Source of the DNA: Nocardiopsis alborubida
GTDB lineage: Bacteria; Actinomycetota; Actinomycetes; Streptosporangiales; Streptosporangiaceae
DNA length: 48,406 nucleotides
Direction of reading: 5' to 3'
Assembly: GCF_012396365.1 (NCBI RefSeq)
Contig: NZ_JAAXPG010000043.1
Location: 1-48,406, forward strand
A program made the position numbers and the translations under genes. This document shows, in pieces, positions 14,031 to 21,914 of this stretch. Numbering within the stretch: position 1 is the stretch's first letter; each line of letters opens with the position of its first letter. The notes under the pieces were generated by a model that was not told the DNA's origin, did no database searches, and saw only the letters and a program-made list of their open reading frames with translations.

Positions 14031-16217
14031 CTAGCGCTCCGCGAAGTGGCAGGCTGCCGCCTGGTCACCGTCGTTCACGGCGAGGATCTGGGGCTCGACG
14101 CTCCGGCACTGCTCCCGGTCGGCCTCGGGGAGCAGGGCGAACTTCTGGCACCTGGTCCGGAACCGGCATCCCGAGGGCGGGTCGGCGGGACTGGGCAGGT
14201 CTCCGTCCAGGACGATGTGGGTGCGCGCGCGTTCCTTCTCCGGGTCGGGGATCGGGATGGCGGACAGCAGCGCCTGGGTGTAGGGGTGGGAGGGCCGGGA
14301 GTAGACCGAGCGGGTGTCGCCGATCTCCACGATCCGGCCCAGGTACATGACCGCGACGCGGTCGGCGATGTGCCGGACCACGGACAGGTCGTGCGCCACG
14401 AACAGGTAGGACAGGCCCAACCGGGCCTGGAGCTCCTGGAGGAGGTTGACCACGCCGGCCTGGATGGACACGTCCAGGGCCGAGACCGGCTCGTCCAGCA
14501 CCAGCAGCCTGGGCTCCAGGGCCAGGGCCCGGGCGATGCCGATGCGCTGGCGCTGGCCGCCGGAGAACTCGGCGGGGAAACGGGTGACGTGCTCGGTGTT
14601 GAGGCCCACCAGGTCGATCAGCTCGTACACCCGGCGGGTGACCTCTTCCGCGCGCCTGCCGTGGGTGCGCAGGGGCTCGGCGATGATGTCGAACACCGTC
14701 ATACGCGGGTCGAGCGAGCTCATCGGGTCCTGGAAGACGATCTGCATGTCCCGGCGCAGCGCGAACCGGTCGGCCCGGCCCAGGGTGGCGACGTCCCTGC
14801 CCATGACGGAGATGGTGCCGCGCTGGGGCCTGGCCAGGTCCATGATCTCCATGAGGGTGGAGGACTTGCCGCAGCCGGACTCGCCGACCAGGGCGAGGGT
14901 CTCCCCCTCGCGGATGTCGAAGTCGATGCCGTCGACCGCGTACACCGAGCCCACCCGGCGCTTGAACACCGCGCCCTTGGTGAGCGCGTGGTGCTTGACC
15001 AGGTCCTGCACCCGCAGCATCTCGGCGCGGTCCGCACGGTCTCCCGCGGCGGCCGGGGAGTCGGGGATCTCCGGCACCGGGTAGATGTCCCGGGCGGTCC
15101 ACCCCTGAGCGGTGATCTCCCCGGAGCGGACGCACGCCACCCGCTGTGCGTCGGCGTCGGCCTCCCGCCCTGCACCGGGCCCCGCCGCGGCCGCGCCCTC
15201 ACGGATCTCCCCGCCCGAGGGCTGGGCGCCGATCGTGAGGAGTTCGGGCTCGGCCAGGTCGCACTCGGGCCGGGCGAGGGGGCAGCGCGGCGCGAAGGGG
15301 CATCCGGGCGGCAGGTCCGACAGCGACGGCGGGGTGCCCTTGATGGGGACGAGGGCGCCCTGGTGCTCCAGGTCCATGCGCGGGACGGCGCCGAGCAGAC
15401 CCATGGTGTAGGGCATCCTGCTGCGGTAGTAAATGTCGTCGACGCGGCCGGTCTCCACCGGGCGGCCCGCGTACATGACCAGGACCCGGTCGACGAACCC
15501 GGCGACGACGCCGAGGTCGTGGGTGATCATCACGATGGCCGCGCCGGTCTCCCTGCGGGCGGTGCGCAGCAGGTCGAGGATCTGCGCCTGGATGGTGACG
15601 TCCAGGGCCGTGGTGGGCTCGTCGCAGATGATGACGTCGGGGTTGTTGGCCATCGCCATGGCGATCATGACGCGCTGGCGCATGCCGCCGGAGAACTCGT
15701 GCGGGAAGGAGCGGTAGCGCTGGGCCGCGTTGGGGATGCCGACCAGTTCGAGCAGCTCCACCGCGCGGGCGCGGGCCCTGGCCTTGGGAGCGGAGGGATC
15801 GTGGATCAAGACGGCCTCGGCGAGCTGGTCGCCGACCGTGTACACGGGGGTGAGCCCGGACAGCGGGTCCTGGAAGACCATGGAGATGACCCTGCCGCGC
15901 TTGCGGGCCATGGTGCGGTCGTCCAGGCCCAGGATCTCCTCGCCGTGCAGGCGCACGGAGCCGGTGATCCGGGCGTGTTCGGGCAGCAGCCCCATGGCGG
16001 CCATCGAGGAGACGGACTTGCCGGAGCCGGACTCGCCCACGATGCCCAGCACCTCGCCGCGGCGGACGGAGTAGCTCACCCCGCGCACGGCGCGCACGTC
16101 GGGGTTGCCGTTGAGCCCGCCGAAGGTGACGGTGAGGTCGGTGACCTCCAGGACCGGGGTGTCGCCGGCGGGAGTCCCGCTGACGGTCTCGGTGTTCGCG
16201 ACGGTGTCAGTGCTCAT
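14031..16217 (-). CDS. Fused double ATPase of the oligopeptide/nickel-type ABC importer (DppD-DppF type)
   Basis: 728 residues; the ATG at 16217 follows GGGGGAGG. Two complete ABC domains lie in one chain. Domain 1 has Walker A GESGSGKS (61-68), signature FSGGMRQRV and Walker B VIICDEPTTALD. Domain 2 has Walker A GESGCGKS near residue 440, signature FSGGQRQRI and Walker B LLVLDEPVSALD, with the switch histidine in FVAHDLSV. Each ATPase is followed by the short Cys-containing oligopeptide-transporter C-terminal region (CPFAPRCPLARPEC; CRFRTRCQKF). The usual separate DppD and DppF subunits are therefore fused, common in actinomycetes. It powers uptake through the two permeases encoded just upstream, starting 14 bases after the second permease gene. 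Confidence 0.9.
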   Translation of the reverse strand: MSTDTVANTETVSGTPAGDTPVLEVTDLTVTFGGLNGNPDVRAVRGVSYSVRRGEVLGIVGESGSGKSVSSMAAMGLLPEHARITGSVRLHGEEILGLDDRTMARKRGRVISMVFQDPLSGLTPVYTVGDQLAEAVLIHDPSAPKARARARAVELLELVGIPNAAQRYRSFPHEFSGGMRQRVMIAMAMANNPDVIICDEPTTALDVTIQAQILDLLRTARRETGAAIVMITHDLGVVAGFVDRVLVMYAGRPVETGRVDDIYYRSRMPYTMGLLGAVPRMDLEHQGALVPIKGTPPSLSDLPPGCPFAPRCPLARPECDLAEPELLTIGAQPSGGEIREGAAAAGPGAGREADADAQRVACVRSGEITAQGWTARDIYPVPEIPDSPAAAGDRADRAEMLRVQDLVKHHALTKGAVFKRRVGSVYAVDGIDFDIREGETLALVGESGCGKSSTLMEIMDLARPQRGTISVMGRDVATLGRADRFALRRDMQIVFQDPMSSLDPRMTVFDIIAEPLRTHGRRAEEVTRRVYELIDLVGLNTEHVTRFPAEFSGGQRQRIGIARALALEPRLLVLDEPVSALDVSIQAGVVNLLQELQARLGLSYLFVAHDLSVVRHIADRVAVMYLGRIVEIGDTRSVYSRPSHPYTQALLSAIPIPDPEKERARTHIVLDGDLPSPADPPSGCRFRTRCQKFALLPEADREQCRSVEPQILAVNDGDQAAACHFAER

Positions 16218-16231
16218 GTGTGTGCCTCCCC

Positions 16232-17140
16232 CTAGGACCGGCGCGACTTGGACTGCGGGTCGAGGGCGTCGCGCAGCCCGTCCCCGATCATGTTGACGGC
16301 GAGCACCATCAGCACCAGCAGAACCGTGGGGAACGCGAACATCCACGGGGCGGTGGTGGCGAACGACGACCCTTCGGCGATGACCATGCCGAGGCTGATG
16401 TCGGGTGACTGCACGCCCAGCCCGAAGTAGCTCAGGGCGGTCTCTCCGATGATGGCGGTGCTGACCGTGATCGTGGCGTCCGCGATGAGCAGGGACGACA
16501 TGTTGGGCAGGATGTGGCGCAGGATGATCCTGTGCGAGGGCACGCCCATGAACCGGGCCGCGTGGATGTACTCGCGTTCGCGCAGGGAGATGCTCAGACC
16601 ACGGATCATCTTGGAGGTGACCATCCAGCTGAACGCCGCCAGCAGGATGACCAGGACGAACCAGCCTCCCTGGCCGACGAAGTGCTTGGACAGGATGGCC
16701 AGGATGACGAAGTTGGGCAGGACCAGGGCCAGGTCGGCGATCCACATCAGGGCCCGGTCCGTCACACCGCCGAAGTAGCCGGCGAACGCACCGACGAGGG
16801 CGGCCACGCCCGTCGAGACCACCGCGACCAGCAGGCCGATGAGCAGTGACTTCTGCAGACCGGCGGTGGCCTGGGTGAAGATGTCCTGCCCCGTGCGGTT
16901 GGTACCCATCCAATGTTCGACGGAGGGCGCTTCGAGTGTGGCTCCGAAGTCGCGCTGGCCCACCTCCCAACCGCTGACGTAGGGGCCGACGAAGGCGAAG
17001 GCCGCCAGTAGCGCGAGCATGGCGAGACCGACGATGACCCGCCGGGTACCCATGAGCTGGCGTACGACGTCCTTGAGCCGGTTGGGTGCCGGAGGCACGG
17101 TCGCCTTACCGGGCCCCGTGCTTTTCTCGATCGTGCTCAT
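16232..17140 (-). CDS. ABC importer permease, DppC/OppC type
   Basis: 302 residues. The N-terminal OppC-like tail is followed by about six membrane helices. The transport-system inner-membrane loop is visible as REREYIHAARFMGVPSHRIILRHILPN in outline (EAA loop: A-A-R-x-M-G at about residue 200), the contact to the ATPase. The extracytoplasmic HWMGTNRTGQDIFTQ segment is typical of DppC proteins (H-x-L/M-G-T-D/N-x-x-G-x-D). It forms the membrane channel with the other permease. The gene starts 70 bases after the first permease gene and ends 14 bases before the ATPase gene. Confidence 0.9.
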   Translation of the reverse strand: MSTIEKSTGPGKATVPPAPNRLKDVVRQLMGTRRVIVGLAMLALLAAFAFVGPYVSGWEVGQRDFGATLEAPSVEHWMGTNRTGQDIFTQATAGLQKSLLIGLLVAVVSTGVAALVGAFAGYFGGVTDRALMWIADLALVLPNFVILAILSKHFVGQGGWFVLVILLAAFSWMVTSKMIRGLSISLREREYIHAARFMGVPSHRIILRHILPNMSSLLIADATITVSTAIIGETALSYFGLGVQSPDISLGMVIAEGSSFATTAPWMFAFPTVLLVLMVLAVNMIGDGLRDALDPQSKSRRS

Positions 17141-17210
17141 GGCGTGGTCTCCAGCCGAACTGGCGCGGTCGTGCGCGGTGGAACGTTACGGGCGGTGGCG
17201 GGGGGCACGG

Positions 17211-18191
17211 TCAGACCCGCACTCTCGGGTCCAGCCAGGCGTAGAGGATGTCCGAGAGGAAGGACGCCGCCATGATCGTGATCGCCATGAACCAGGAGAC
17301 AGCCGCGACCACGTGGACGTCCTGGCGGAAGATGGAGTCGATCAGCCACGCGCCCATGCCGTGCCAGCCGTAGATCTTCTCGGTGAAGGTGGCTCCCGAC
17401 ACCAGGGCGCCGAAGGTGAAGGTGAAGTAGGTGATGGTGGGGATCAGCGCGGTGCGCAGGGCGTGTTTGAACAGGGCCTTCCTGCGGGTGAGGCCCTTGG
17501 CCATGGCGGTGCGCACGAAGTCGGCGTTGAGCACGTCCAGCATCATGTTGCGCTGGTAGCGGGCGAAGGAGGCGAAGAGCGCGACGGCCAGCACGATCGT
17601 GGGCAGGATCGCGTGGTGGATGCGGTTGAGCAGCAGCTCCCACCAGGTTCCGTCGAAGCCCGCCGCGTACTCGCCGGAGTAGCGCAGCAGCTGGAAACCG
17701 AGCCCGTCGTTGATCGTGACGGCGAGCACCTGGACGACGATCGCGATGACGACCGTGGGCACCGACAGGACGAAGAAGGAGGCCGCCGTGGCAGCCTTGT
17801 CGAAGCGCCGGTACTGGCGCACGGCGGCGTAGGCGCCCACCGCGATGCCGATCACGCTGCCGAGGACGGTGGCGACGGTGATCAGGCGCAGGGTCACGCC
17901 CGCCTTCATCCACATCTGGTCGGTGACGTCGCCGCCCTGGATGGTCTTGCCGAAGTCGCCCCGGACCACTCCGCCGAGCCAGGTGGCGTACCGCTCGGCG
18001 AGCGGGGCCTGGTCGTTGAGGTTGAGCGCGTCCAGTTGGGCGTTGACCGCCTCCGGCGTCGGCGGCGGCTGCATCTGCTCGAAGTAGCCGCGCGGATAGA
18101 GGTTCGTCGCAGCGAGCAGGTAGGCGAAACTCGTCGCGAGAAAGATCAGCACGACGTAGTTCAGCAGCCGTCTGGCCAGGAACTTGCCCAA
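17211..18191 (-). CDS. ABC importer permease, DppB/OppB type
   Basis: 326 residues, first gene of the importer operon. The N-terminal MGKFLARRLLNYVVLIFLAT helix with the RRLL start is characteristic of DppB. The conserved periplasmic region after it reads LAERYATWLGGVVRGDFGKTI (outline: Y-x-x-W-L-x-x-x-x-x-G-D-x-G). Five more helices follow, with the ATPase-contact loop DFVRTAMAKGLTRRKALFKH and the C-terminal ending YAWLDPRVRV. It acts in the cell membrane and pairs with the DppC-type permease. The promoter is probably in the AT-rich stretch about 290 bases upstream. Confidence 0.9.
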   Translation of the reverse strand: MGKFLARRLLNYVVLIFLATSFAYLLAATNLYPRGYFEQMQPPPTPEAVNAQLDALNLNDQAPLAERYATWLGGVVRGDFGKTIQGGDVTDQMWMKAGVTLRLITVATVLGSVIGIAVGAYAAVRQYRRFDKAATAASFFVLSVPTVVIAIVVQVLAVTINDGLGFQLLRYSGEYAAGFDGTWWELLLNRIHHAILPTIVLAVALFASFARYQRNMMLDVLNADFVRTAMAKGLTRRKALFKHALRTALIPTITYFTFTFGALVSGATFTEKIYGWHGMGAWLIDSIFRQDVHVVAAVSWFMAITIMAASFLSDILYAWLDPRVRV

Positions 18192-18476
18192 AACTATCTC
18201 CGAACCTCACAGCCGAGCCCGGCACTCGTCCCGTTGTGCGCGGTCGTTACTGGGGGCGCCCGGGGCCGGGGTCCGAAGCACCAGGGGGACGACGCCAACG
18301 GTGGATGGCATCGTTAAGCCTTCGCGATCCCGCGACCACCGGCGGGGGTTACTCCCGGTGACTGCCGAAACACACTTGCACCCGGTTCACGTTCCGTGAC
18401 CGGAATGTCAAGAGTCTGCGCTGGACTAGACACTCGACGGTAAACACTGCGTCAAGAAAAGACAACAGTGCCTGAT

Positions 18477-18505
18477 TAAGCACCCGATTGCAGTCGATTT
18501 GTCAA
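18477..18505 (-). promoter_or_regulatory. Candidate promoter of the ABC importer operon
   Basis: On the minus strand TTGACA (18505-18500) is followed after 17 bases by TGCTTA (18482-18477), a fair match to a vegetative -35/-10 pair. It sits in the only strongly AT-rich patch upstream of the operon, about 290 bases before the first gene. Two other TTGAC motifs nearby (18455-18451 and 18411-18407) could be alternatives. Confidence 0.35.
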
Positions 18506-19084
18506 GTTTTACACAGTCTGCAATGAAATGACTCTGCACAGTGATCGACAACTCGCGCGAGCTGGGGAAACGCGTTCCGCGAACGAAGCGGGACCGCCTC
18601 CGACGACTCCGCATTCGGACATACGACCACAGAAATGTCGCTCAACGGTAATCTAACGCAGCATGGTCGAAACCCCCCTCCCCGCCCGGAGGCCGCCCCC
18701 AGGACGGTTTCACGAACGACGCGGAAGTTCCCGGAGAACACCCGTGGTTTCCCCGGAAGGACGCCCCGCCCGGTCGCCGGAGGGGCTGAGTCCGGCTCAC
18801 GGCCGTCGTTGAGGCCTCCTTGGGCCCCGCCGACGAGGACGCCTCCCTCCCCGCCCGGGTGCGCCGCGCGGTCGGTCTCGACGCCGGGTCCGGGGCAGGC
18901 ACGCGCGGAGGGGCGTGCCCGCGCCCCGAGCGGTCGAACACAAGGACGCAGGGCCGTGGGAAGCGCCAGAATTTCGGAGAGCTTCACCTAATCGTTATCC
19001 ATGCTCACAGGCCCCACCAGTTCCGAAAGACGGCCCATATCCGCCCCCGGCCGTCCCCGCGATCCGACCGAACACCCCCTTTTT

Positions 19085-19126
19085 CCAGCTCAGCCGGGGT
19101 TATCCTGGCCAAGCCAGGTCAGCTGG
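19085..19126. promoter_or_regulatory. Nested inverted repeats upstream of the RsbW-like gene
   Basis: CCTGGC-caa-GCCAGG (19104-19118) forms an inner perfect hairpin, and CCAGCT (19085-19090) with AGCTGG (19121-19126) flank it as an outer pair. The site precedes a possible -10 element at about 19150. It could be an operator or an RNA structure; which is not clear. Confidence 0.35.
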
Positions 19127-19457
19127 GTTTCCGGGGAGGCACGGAGCGTATGCTAAGCGCGAATACGCCCTTCAGTGTCGTAGGGCACATCCGCCACCCG
19201 ACATGACCCACCATCCCGGCCCGTCCCCAGGCCCCACCACCGCCTCGGAGGAAGTCTCGCGGCTTCCCTCCTCCCTCCTGTCGCCGCCCTTGCGCGTGAC
19301 GTGTGGCACACCGACGCACCCCTCCCTGTCCCAGGGGGCCCGGGCCCGTGTGACCACCCCGCGCCGTGACCCGTCCCACGGGCACGGACGCCTTCGAGGG
19401 CCCGGCACTCTCGTCGCCATGCCCGCCGCGAACACACGTCCCCGGGGAGTGAACCCA

Positions 19458-20081
19458 ATGTGTGACACCGCAGCACCCCACAGTCCTCCCGTCGCGCTCC
19501 ACACGCACGACCCCACCCCCGGGGCCGTTTCCTCGCAGCCGGACGCACTCCAGGTCCCGGTGTCTTCGTCCCGTCCCTTTCAACGTCCGGCGAGTTCCAT
19601 GGAAGAGCGCACCCCGTACAGCACAGAGACCGCCTCCAGACCGGCGCGGAGGCGCTTCCCCGGCCTGCCGAGCCAGATCGCCTACGCGAGGAGGTTCGTC
19701 GCCCGGCAGCTGTCCGCCTCACCGGAGCTGACCACGGCGACCCTGCTCACCAGCGAGCTGGCCACCAACGCCATCACGCACAGCGCCTCGGGCCGGGCCA
19801 CCGGCAAGTTCGAGGTCTGTGTCCGCCTGGCCCCCGGGTGGGCGCGGGTGGAGGTGCGGGACCTGGGCAGCGTGACCGAGGCGCCCGAACCCCAGCACCG
19901 GGACCCCTACGACACCGCCGAGCACGGCCGGGGGCTGGATCTGGTCGAGGCGCTCTCCAGCAAGTGGGGCACCGAGCCCCGCGGTGACGGGATGGGCCGC
20001 AAGGTCTGGTTCGAACTGGTGTGGGACTGCGACGGCGGCACCTCGGCGGAGGACGCCGACGAGGCCGTCCTCTCCGACTGA
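19458..20081 (+). CDS. RsbW/SpoIIAB-like ATP-binding protein (anti-sigma factor type histidine kinase fold)
   Basis: 207 residues. The ATG at 19458 has GGGGAG upstream at usable spacing; ATG 19599 is a shorter alternative, and the first 60 residues are low-complexity. The HATPase domain (about 75-195) has its N box in LLTSELATNAITHSASG (Glu and Asn for Mg-ATP), a G1-like VEVRDLGS and the G2 box GRGLDLVEALSSKWG. Proteins of this type bind a sigma factor or phosphorylate an anti-anti-sigma factor; in actinomycetes many act in other pathways. A SigB/SigF-type sigma factor gene lies 0.5 kb away in convergent orientation, making a regulatory link plausible but not shown. Confidence 0.75.
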   Translation: MCDTAAPHSPPVALHTHDPTPGAVSSQPDALQVPVSSSRPFQRPASSMEERTPYSTETASRPARRRFPGLPSQIAYARRFVARQLSASPELTTATLLTSELATNAITHSASGRATGKFEVCVRLAPGWARVEVRDLGSVTEAPEPQHRDPYDTAEHGRGLDLVEALSSKWGTEPRGDGMGRKVWFELVWDCDGGTSAEDADEAVLSD

Positions 20082-20214
20082 CCCGGCCTCGGCCGCCGAC
20101 CGCTTCCGCGGGCGCGCCCGAGCCCTCCCGGACACGGAGCGAAGCGGAGCGGAGCCCCCGAGCACGAGATGCCCGGGACCGCGCCGGTACGCCGCCGCGT
20201 CCGGGAGAGCCCGC

Positions 20215-20385
20215 CTACTCCTCCGCGCCGGTCCTCGGGGACGCCGCCGCACCGCCGTCCTGGCCGGGTGCGGGCAGCCGGTAGCGCTCGTAGAGTTCGC
20301 GCGCGTAGTCCTTGGCCTCCTGTGACGGTTCCTCGCCCAGCTCGTCGCGGACCAGGTCGTCGAGGCTCTTGTTCGTTTCGTCCAT
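20215..20385 (-). CDS. Small acidic protein of unknown function, 56 residues
   Basis: From ATG 20385 the product is MDETNKSLDDLVRDELGEEP and onward through EAKDYARELYERYRLP to a Pro/Ala/Gly tail. The composition (acidic, helical, few rare residues) is protein-like and differs from the low-complexity shadow frames around it. No ribosome binding site is obvious. It lies just downstream of the sigma factor gene on the same strand, so it may be co-transcribed past the terminator. It could be a small regulator or an artefact; no family is recognised. Confidence 0.45.
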   Translation of the reverse strand: MDETNKSLDDLVRDELGEEPSQEAKDYARELYERYRLPAPGQDGGAAASPRTGAEE

Positions 20386-20524
20386 GTCACGCAGCCTGCC
20401 TGGAGTGCGCGGATAGCACAAATCGCCGCTCCGGTGACGCAGTGCCAAGGACCTCAACGCCCCGGCCGCGGGGGCTCGCGGAGGGGCTCGACCGCGCCCG
20501 TGCGGGGCGGGAGCCCCGTCCGCG

Positions 20525-20556
20525 TCCGGAGGAAGGCCCCCGCTGCCTCCTCCGGA
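20525..20556 (-). terminator. Hairpin after the sigma factor gene
   Basis: TCCGGAGGA (20525-20533) and TCCTCCGGA (20548-20556) are exact reverse complements with a 14-base loop. It lies five bases beyond the stop of the sigma factor gene on the minus strand. Confidence 0.55.
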
Positions 20557-20561
20557 AGATC

Positions 20562-21344
20562 TCAGCGGCGTTCCTCCGACGCCGCGCCGACGTCCTGGCG
20601 CAGCTGTTCCAGCACCCCCGACAGCAACCGCGACACGTGCATCTGCGAGTACCCCAACCGGTCCGCGATCTCGGACTGGGTGTGGTCCCCGAAGAACCGC
20701 AACCGCAGGATCTCCCGCTCACGCGCGGGCAACCGCGCCAGCGCGGGCTTGAGAGACTCGCGCTGGACCACCCGCTCCAGGCCCTCGTCCTCACTGCCCA
20801 GGTGGTCCTCCAGACGCGTCCCCTCCTGACCGTCGGCGTCGGAGGAGTCCGGCGCGTCCAACGACAGGGAGCGGTAGGACTCCGAGACCTGCGCCAGCTC
20901 ACTGACCTCGGCCTCGGGCAGCCCCATCTCGTGCGCCAGCTCCGCGATCGTGGGCGTACGCGCGTGCTCCTGCTGGAACTCCCCCGTCACCCGGCGCAGC
21001 TTCACCCGGTTCTCCTGGTGGCGGCGCGGCACCCGCACCGCCCAGGTGTGGTCGCGAAAGTGCCGCTTGATCTCCCCCGTCACCGTGGGCAGCAGATAGG
21101 AGATGAAGGGCTTGCCGCGGGCCGGATCGTAACCGCGCACGGCCTTGGCCAACCCCACCATCGCGGTCTGCTTCAGATCCTCCAACGGCTCGCCGCGGCC
21201 CCCGTAGCGGCGCGCGATCTTGTTGATCAACGGCTGGTAGAGGACCATGACCCGCTCACGCAACCCGTTGGCCCGCGGGTCCTCCTCCCCCAGCCCTCCG
21301 AGTACGGACAGCAGTTCCTCCGCCGTGGCGTCCTCGCCGGGCAT
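20562..21344 (-). CDS. Alternative sigma factor, SigB/SigF/SigG (stress/sporulation) family
   Basis: 260 residues from ATG 21344. No ribosome binding site precedes this ATG; a TTG at 21419 with GGGGGG upstream would add 25 residues and is a real alternative. Region 2 is clear: LYQPLINKIARRYGGRGE, LEDLKQTAMVGLAKAVRGYD, then FISYLLPTVTGEIKRHFRDH and WAVRVPRR, the pattern of the SigB/SigF class. Region 3 (TIAELAHEMGLPEAEVSEL) and region 4 (LPAREREILRLRFFGDHTQ followed by SEIADRLGYSQMHVSRLLS) follow. It directs RNA polymerase to stress or developmental promoters and is normally held by an RsbW-like anti-sigma factor, a candidate for which lies at 19458-20081. The gene is followed by a hairpin. 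Confidence 0.9.
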   Translation of the reverse strand: MPGEDATAEELLSVLGGLGEEDPRANGLRERVMVLYQPLINKIARRYGGRGEPLEDLKQTAMVGLAKAVRGYDPARGKPFISYLLPTVTGEIKRHFRDHTWAVRVPRRHQENRVKLRRVTGEFQQEHARTPTIAELAHEMGLPEAEVSELAQVSESYRSLSLDAPDSSDADGQEGTRLEDHLGSEDEGLERVVQRESLKPALARLPAREREILRLRFFGDHTQSEIADRLGYSQMHVSRLLSGVLEQLRQDVGAASEERR

Positions 21345-21914
21345 CGGTTTGCGTGGTCTGGGGATGACGGTTGTGTGGTCTGCGACGGTTTGGGACTTTC
21401 GCGCGGCGTTCGCGGACAAGAGGAGACCCCCCGGTGCTCTGCCCTGTGTGCTCGTGTCACCTGTCGGCACCTGCGGCGCGGCCCCCGGTCCCGACACTCT
21501 GTCGGGAACTCCGGACGGGCGGGAGACGACCGCCGTGCGGGAAGTACGTTCCCCCAGAAACGCCCTCAAAAGCGATGGAGCGAAAAAAGTTGTCGTTCGA
21601 CAAATAACTTTCGACGCTCCCGCAATTACTAGGCGTAGGCAAGAGCGGGCGAAGCACTCCGCACTTCTGCCCCCACAAGCCCACGGGGCACGGCGACCGC
21701 ACCCTTCCCGCCCTGGGAGCCGGGCGCGGATACCAGCCCCCTACCGCCAAGTCATCCCATAAAACACCTTTACCGAATTTTTCATGATCGAACTCATGTT
21801 CGCCTCGACGTGGCCGATCACCGCCCTGCGGCATGCGGAGCCGTCCTCCCGGGCGACGCCGAGGGGGCGCCCCGCGCCGTGCGCGAAACGCCCCCGACCG
21901 GGAACGGCCTGGGA
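21345..21914. other. Region between the RND exporter and sigma factor genes
   Basis: About 570 bases without a supportable gene. It holds the sigma factor promoter region. An AT-rich dip at 21570-21640 contains the palindrome TTGTCG-tt-CGACAA (21590-21603), and another short AT-rich spot lies at 21765-21790. I looked for a SigB-type GTTT...GGGTA promoter on the minus strand and did not find one. Confidence 0.45.
21590..21603. promoter_or_regulatory. Palindrome TTGTCGTTCGACAA upstream of the sigma factor gene
   Basis: A 14-bp site with six-base arms and two central bases, in an AT-rich patch about 245 bases before the sigma factor ATG (170 before the alternative TTG). The location suits an operator. 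The cognate regulator is unknown. Confidence 0.35.

Larger units (their letters stand above)
18192..19457. other. Long divergent intergenic region (1.27 kb)
   Basis: No supportable gene on either strand. Three parts are visible. 18192-18400 is leader sequence of the leftward ABC operon. 18400-18560 is strikingly AT-rich for this genome and carries three CTTGAC motifs on the minus strand, at 18412-18407, 18456-18451 and 18506-18501, likely promoter elements. 18600-19080 is Pro/Arg-coding low-complexity sequence. 18990-19200 has a second AT-richer patch with the nested inverted repeat listed separately and GCGTATGCTAAG (about 19147-19158) that could be a -10 region for the rightward ATPase gene. 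The length leaves room for a small RNA, but I see no clear one. Confidence 0.5.

Noticed and set aside
18407..18506. Three CTTGAC motifs as a direct-repeat operator
   Set aside because: Spacings are unequal (44 and 50 bases) and the flanks differ; separate -35 elements are simpler.
18635..18991. 118-codon open frame in the long intergenic region
   Set aside because: Pro/Arg/Ser low-complexity product, no ribosome binding site, no protein-like periodicity.
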